DNA from: Pseudoalteromonas haloplanktis ATCC 14393
GTDB taxonomy: Bacteria; Pseudomonadota; Gammaproteobacteria; Enterobacterales; Alteromonadaceae
Length of the DNA stretch: 64,000 nt
Direction of reading: 5' to 3'
Assembly: GCF_000238355.1 (NCBI RefSeq)
Contig: NZ_AHCA01000015.1
Coordinates: 1 to 64,000 of the forward strand
Under the pieces are notes generated by a model that did no database searches, was not told the DNA's origin, and saw only the letters and a program-made list of their open reading frames with translations. The translations under genes were made by a program, and so were the position numbers. Positions 61,124-64,000 of the stretch are shown here, in pieces (position 1 is the first letter of the stretch; each line of letters starts with the position of its first letter).

Positions 61124-62221
61124 ATGGCAGGTAATAGCATAGGGCAATTATTTAAAGTGTCCACCTTTGGCGAAAGCCACGGCGTTGCCCTAGGCGGTGT
61201 TGTGGATGGCACGCCCGCAGGCCTTGAAATCACAGAGGCTGATTTACAAATTGATTTAGACCGTCGCAAACCGGGGCAAAGTCGTTATACAACACAGCGC
61301 CGCGAAGACGATCAAATAAAAATTCTTTCTGGTGTATTTGAAGGTAAAACCACCGGTACTAGCATTGGTTTACTGATTGAAAATACCGATCAGCGTTCAA
61401 AAGATTACGGCAAAATTAAAGATGTATTTCGTCCAGGTCATGGCGATTACACTTATTGGCATAAATACGGCTTGCGCGATTACCGTGGTGGTGGCCGTTC
61501 ATCAGCGCGAGAAACAGCTATCCGCGTAGCGGCAGGGGCTATTGCGAAAAAATACTTAAAGCAATTTCATGATATTGAAGTACGTGCATGTTTAAGTCAA
61601 CTTGGGCCAATTAAAGCGCAAAGTTACGATTGGGATGAAGTTGAAAACAATTTATTTTTCTTCCCTGATGCCAGTAAGCTTGAAGCCCTTGATGAATACA
61701 TGCGTGACCTTAAAAAACAAGGTGACTCAGTGGGCGCTAAAGTAAAAGTAGTCGCTAAAAACGTACCTGTTGGTTTAGGTGAGCCAGTATTTGATAGGCT
61801 TGATGCCGAGCTTGCTCACTCATTAATGAGTATTAATGCAGTAAAAGGCGTTGAAATTGGCGACGGCTTTGATGTGGTAGAGCAAAAAGGCTCAGAGCAT
61901 CGTGATGAGTTAACACCTGATGGTTTTACTTCAAATCATGCAGGTGGCGTGCTTGCAGGTATCTCTACTGGGCAAGATATTATCGCATCAATTGCACTTA
62001 AGCCCACTTCGAGTATTACTATTCCTGGTAACAGTATTAACACCGAAAACGAAGCGGTGGAAATGATCACTAAAGGTCGTCACGATCCTTGTGTGGGTAT
62101 TCGTGCAATCCCAATAGCGGAAGCTATGATGGCGATTACATTAATGGACCATTTACTGCGCCAACGGGGGCAAAACCCGCATGTTCATCATGAGCATGGG
62201 CCAATTAAAGGCTCAATTTAG
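61124..62221 (+). CDS. aroC: Chorismate synthase
   Basis: Last step of the shikimate pathway, using reduced FMN. It is 365 aa with all three family signatures: GESHGVALGGVVDG, the YRGGGRSSARETA segment, and GRHDPCVGIRAIPIAEAM. GAGGAAAG precedes the ATG. A strong terminator follows. Confidence 0.97.
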   Translation: MAGNSIGQLFKVSTFGESHGVALGGVVDGTPAGLEITEADLQIDLDRRKPGQSRYTTQRREDDQIKILSGVFEGKTTGTSIGLLIENTDQRSKDYGKIKDVFRPGHGDYTYWHKYGLRDYRGGGRSSARETAIRVAAGAIAKKYLKQFHDIEVRACLSQLGPIKAQSYDWDEVENNLFFFPDASKLEALDEYMRDLKKQGDSVGAKVKVVAKNVPVGLGEPVFDRLDAELAHSLMSINAVKGVEIGDGFDVVEQKGSEHRDELTPDGFTSNHAGGVLAGISTGQDIIASIALKPTSSITIPGNSINTENEAVEMITKGRHDPCVGIRAIPIAEAMMAITLMDHLLRQRGQNPHVHHEHGPIKGSI

Positions 62222-62252
62222 CGGCTAGTTAATTGTATTTAGAGTGATTTAG

Positions 62253-62280
62253 AAGCGCGACTATATGTCGCGCTTTTTTG
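62253..62280 (+). terminator. Rho-independent terminator after aroC
   Basis: AAGCGCGAC / GTCGCGCTT stem with a 5-nt loop and a T-run. Confidence 0.95.
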
Positions 62281-62299
62281 TTGTGAACGGTTTCATATA

Positions 62300-64000
62300 T
62301 CAAAGCTTAAGGAGTGGGATCAGGCTGTGTTTCTGATCTGTCCATTGTGTAATACGTGTTTTTGAATAGGGGGTAACGGGTGATAGATCAGTAATCGCTA
62401 TAGAGTTTAAGAATGCCTGATTACTGGTTAGTACAACCCACTCAGATCCTAATTGCGTATCCGTATATTTAAATTTAAGCAGCGATTTATTAAAACGTTT
62501 ACTGTGTATTTGTAACACCGGCATTAAATCAATATGGTTATTGGATATATGTAGGATCAATAAACCATTACGCGTTAAACGCTGCCAGTATAATGAAAAT
62601 GCTTCTTCAGTGAGCAAATGAGTTGGAATTACATCACTAGAAAAAGCATCAATGATCAGTGCGTTCATCAATGGTGCTTTATTTTTGACTTCTTCGGTTA
62701 AGGTGATCCTGCCATCGCCAATGGCAACCTCAATTTGTGCAGGACTATCTTGTAAATACGAGAAATAACTTGTCGCCATAGTATAAACCGCAGGGTTAAG
62801 CTCATAAAAACGGATTCTATCGTGTTTATCGCCAAACTTTGCTAATACGCCTGCACCTAAACCTACAATGCCTATATTGAGGTTTTCTTGTTTTTTTAAC
62901 GCAGACAGTGATTTGGCGATACCAGTATGTTGATGGTAATAGCTATTTTTAAGCTCAGTGTGTTGATCAAGTGGCTGCGAGCCGTGAATGGTTGTGCCAT
63001 CAATTAACCGTCTTTCAGCAAGATCAGGGGTTGTAATGTCTTTGACGGTGACATACCCATAGAAGTTTCGTTCAGAGGCCAAATTGTATTGATTAAAATT
63101 TATAAACAAATAACTGTAACTTGCGCCCCAAACCAACAGCGTAGAGAGTAAAGTCGCTTTATAAAGTACTGATAACTTTTCGGTTTCTGCGAATTGTAGG
63201 TAAATAAATAACGTGAGTATCGCAGCTAAGGCGACAATGTACTCTGTTATTTGTGTAAATAATACCGGGGCCAGTAATGCACTGAATAAACTGCCTATCA
63301 CACCACCTAAAGCGATATATAAGTAAAATACAGTAAGCTGTGAGCCATCGGGTGCGAGCTTCCTAAGTTCACCATGACAGATCATACAAACAATAAACAA
63401 AATAAAGCCATAAATTAGTAGTTGAGCAAGGGCATTAAACTGGCTACCGAGGAAAAACATAATGAGGCCTGCAAATACACTGAGTATGAGTAAATAAGCC
63501 CAATGAGTACGGTTATAGTTTTTTACAGAGGCAAAAGTATAACTGAAGGTCAGCAAATAAATTGCTAGGGGCAAAGTCCAGACCAGTGGCATAGGCGGGA
63601 TATTAGTACTGATCATTTGTGTTGTTGCAATCAGCATTATTGAACTGGTTGCGGAAAATGCGATCCAGAGCACGTTAGGTTTAACGAACAAGCGATTTTT
63701 TTGCGCCGTAGCTGTTTGCTTTATAAGCGTACCATTTCTAAACAATACATAAAGCAAGCACAGTAGCAGGGTACAGTAGGTGATTAACCCCACTATCCAA
63801 TAGTGCTTTTGTTCATTGATTGACAATGTCACTTCAAAAATAAATGGGTAGCTCATCAAAGCAAGTAGTGATCCCAAGTTAGAAAGTGAATACCAATGAT
63901 ACGGGACTGTTGAATGGGTTGATTCAATATACCAACGTTGTAAAAGCACGCTGGTGGCACTGAGTAATATAAAAGCAAGGCCGACTTGCACGAACAGTTT
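62300..64000 (-). CDS. Fused membrane / spermidine-synthase-like protein (5' truncated)
   Basis: About 566 residues are visible; the frame is open to the window edge, so the true start lies outside. The N-terminal two thirds hold about ten hydrophobic helices of MFS-like or PnuC-unlike type. The C-terminal third is a spermidine-synthase-like Rossmann domain: VGLGAGVLAKFG (SAM loop), FYELNP, GDGR and DAFSSDVIPTHLLTEEAF. This membrane-fused architecture is common in proteobacteria; the substrate is unknown and true polyamine synthesis is not shown. Convergent with aroC. Confidence 0.85.
   Translation of the reverse strand, partial: KLFVQVGLAFILLSATSVLLQRWYIESTHSTVPYHWYSLSNLGSLLALMSYPFIFEVTLSINEQKHYWIVGLITYCTLLLCLLYVLFRNGTLIKQTATAQKNRLFVKPNVLWIAFSATSSIMLIATTQMISTNIPPMPLVWTLPLAIYLLTFSYTFASVKNYNRTHWAYLLILSVFAGLIMFFLGSQFNALAQLLIYGFILFIVCMICHGELRKLAPDGSQLTVFYLYIALGGVIGSLFSALLAPVLFTQITEYIVALAAILTLFIYLQFAETEKLSVLYKATLLSTLLVWGASYSYLFINFNQYNLASERNFYGYVTVKDITTPDLAERRLIDGTTIHGSQPLDQHTELKNSYYHQHTGIAKSLSALKKQENLNIGIVGLGAGVLAKFGDKHDRIRFYELNPAVYTMATSYFSYLQDSPAQIEVAIGDGRITLTEEVKNKAPLMNALIIDAFSSDVIPTHLLTEEAFSLYWQRLTRNGLLILHISNNHIDLMPVLQIHSKRFNKSLLKFKYTDTQLGSEWVVLTSNQAFLNSIAITDLSPVTPYSKTRITQWTDQKHSLIPLLKL

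Overview
The window is a 64-kb piece of chromosome from a marine gammaproteobacterium, most probably Pseudoalteromonas or a close Alteromonadales relative. I infer this from the AT-leaning base composition, the gene order (fabB-pdxB-asd-fimV-truA-accD-folC-dedD-cvpA-purF, tig-clpPX-lon-hupB-ppiD, pspF-sapABCDF back to back with pspABC-ycjXF, phhAB), and protein sequences that resemble E. coli and Vibrio homologues without being enteric. No database search was possible, so the genus is an inference.

Layout. 1-5554: the 3' part of a giant cadherin/Ig-repeat surface protein ending in a GlyGly-CTERM-like sorting tail that is fused in frame to a signal peptide and a beta-barrel. 5.6-8.4 kb: an overlapping gene pair for a periplasmic binding protein and a chemoreceptor, plus a small exported protein. 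8.4-24.5 kb: mnmC, divergent from fabB (with a FabR-type operator), then pdxB, asd, fimV (with 13 tandem 90-bp repeats), truA, accD, folC, dedD, cvpA, purF. 24.6-32 kb: a mix of single genes (Yip1-family protein, miaE, an exported unknown, lpxH, ppiB, cysS, a DMT-family permease, folD). 32.2-32.85 kb: a tRNA operon Pro-Arg-His-Pro-Pro. 33.2-41.8 kb: the protein quality-control cluster tig, clpP, clpX, lon (with a sigma-32-like promoter), hupB, ppiD.

41.8-45.1 kb is the only clearly accessory segment. It holds a YefM-YoeB toxin-antitoxin pair between direct repeats, an unknown two-helix membrane protein, a decayed group II intron with a split reverse transcriptase, a TIR-domain protein, and several dispersed hairpin repeats.

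45.1-55.5 kb: the envelope-stress block, with pspF-sapABCDF on the minus strand and pspABC-ycjX-ycjF on the plus strand, separated by a sigma-54-type promoter. 55.6-64 kb: methionine gamma-lyase, phhA-phhB (with a TyrR/PhhR-like box), an AEC permease, smrB, prmB-aroC, and the C-terminal part of a fused membrane/spermidine-synthase-like protein that runs off the end.

Most of the window is conserved housekeeping DNA. The parts worth a second look are the accessory segment and the C-terminal architecture of the first gene.
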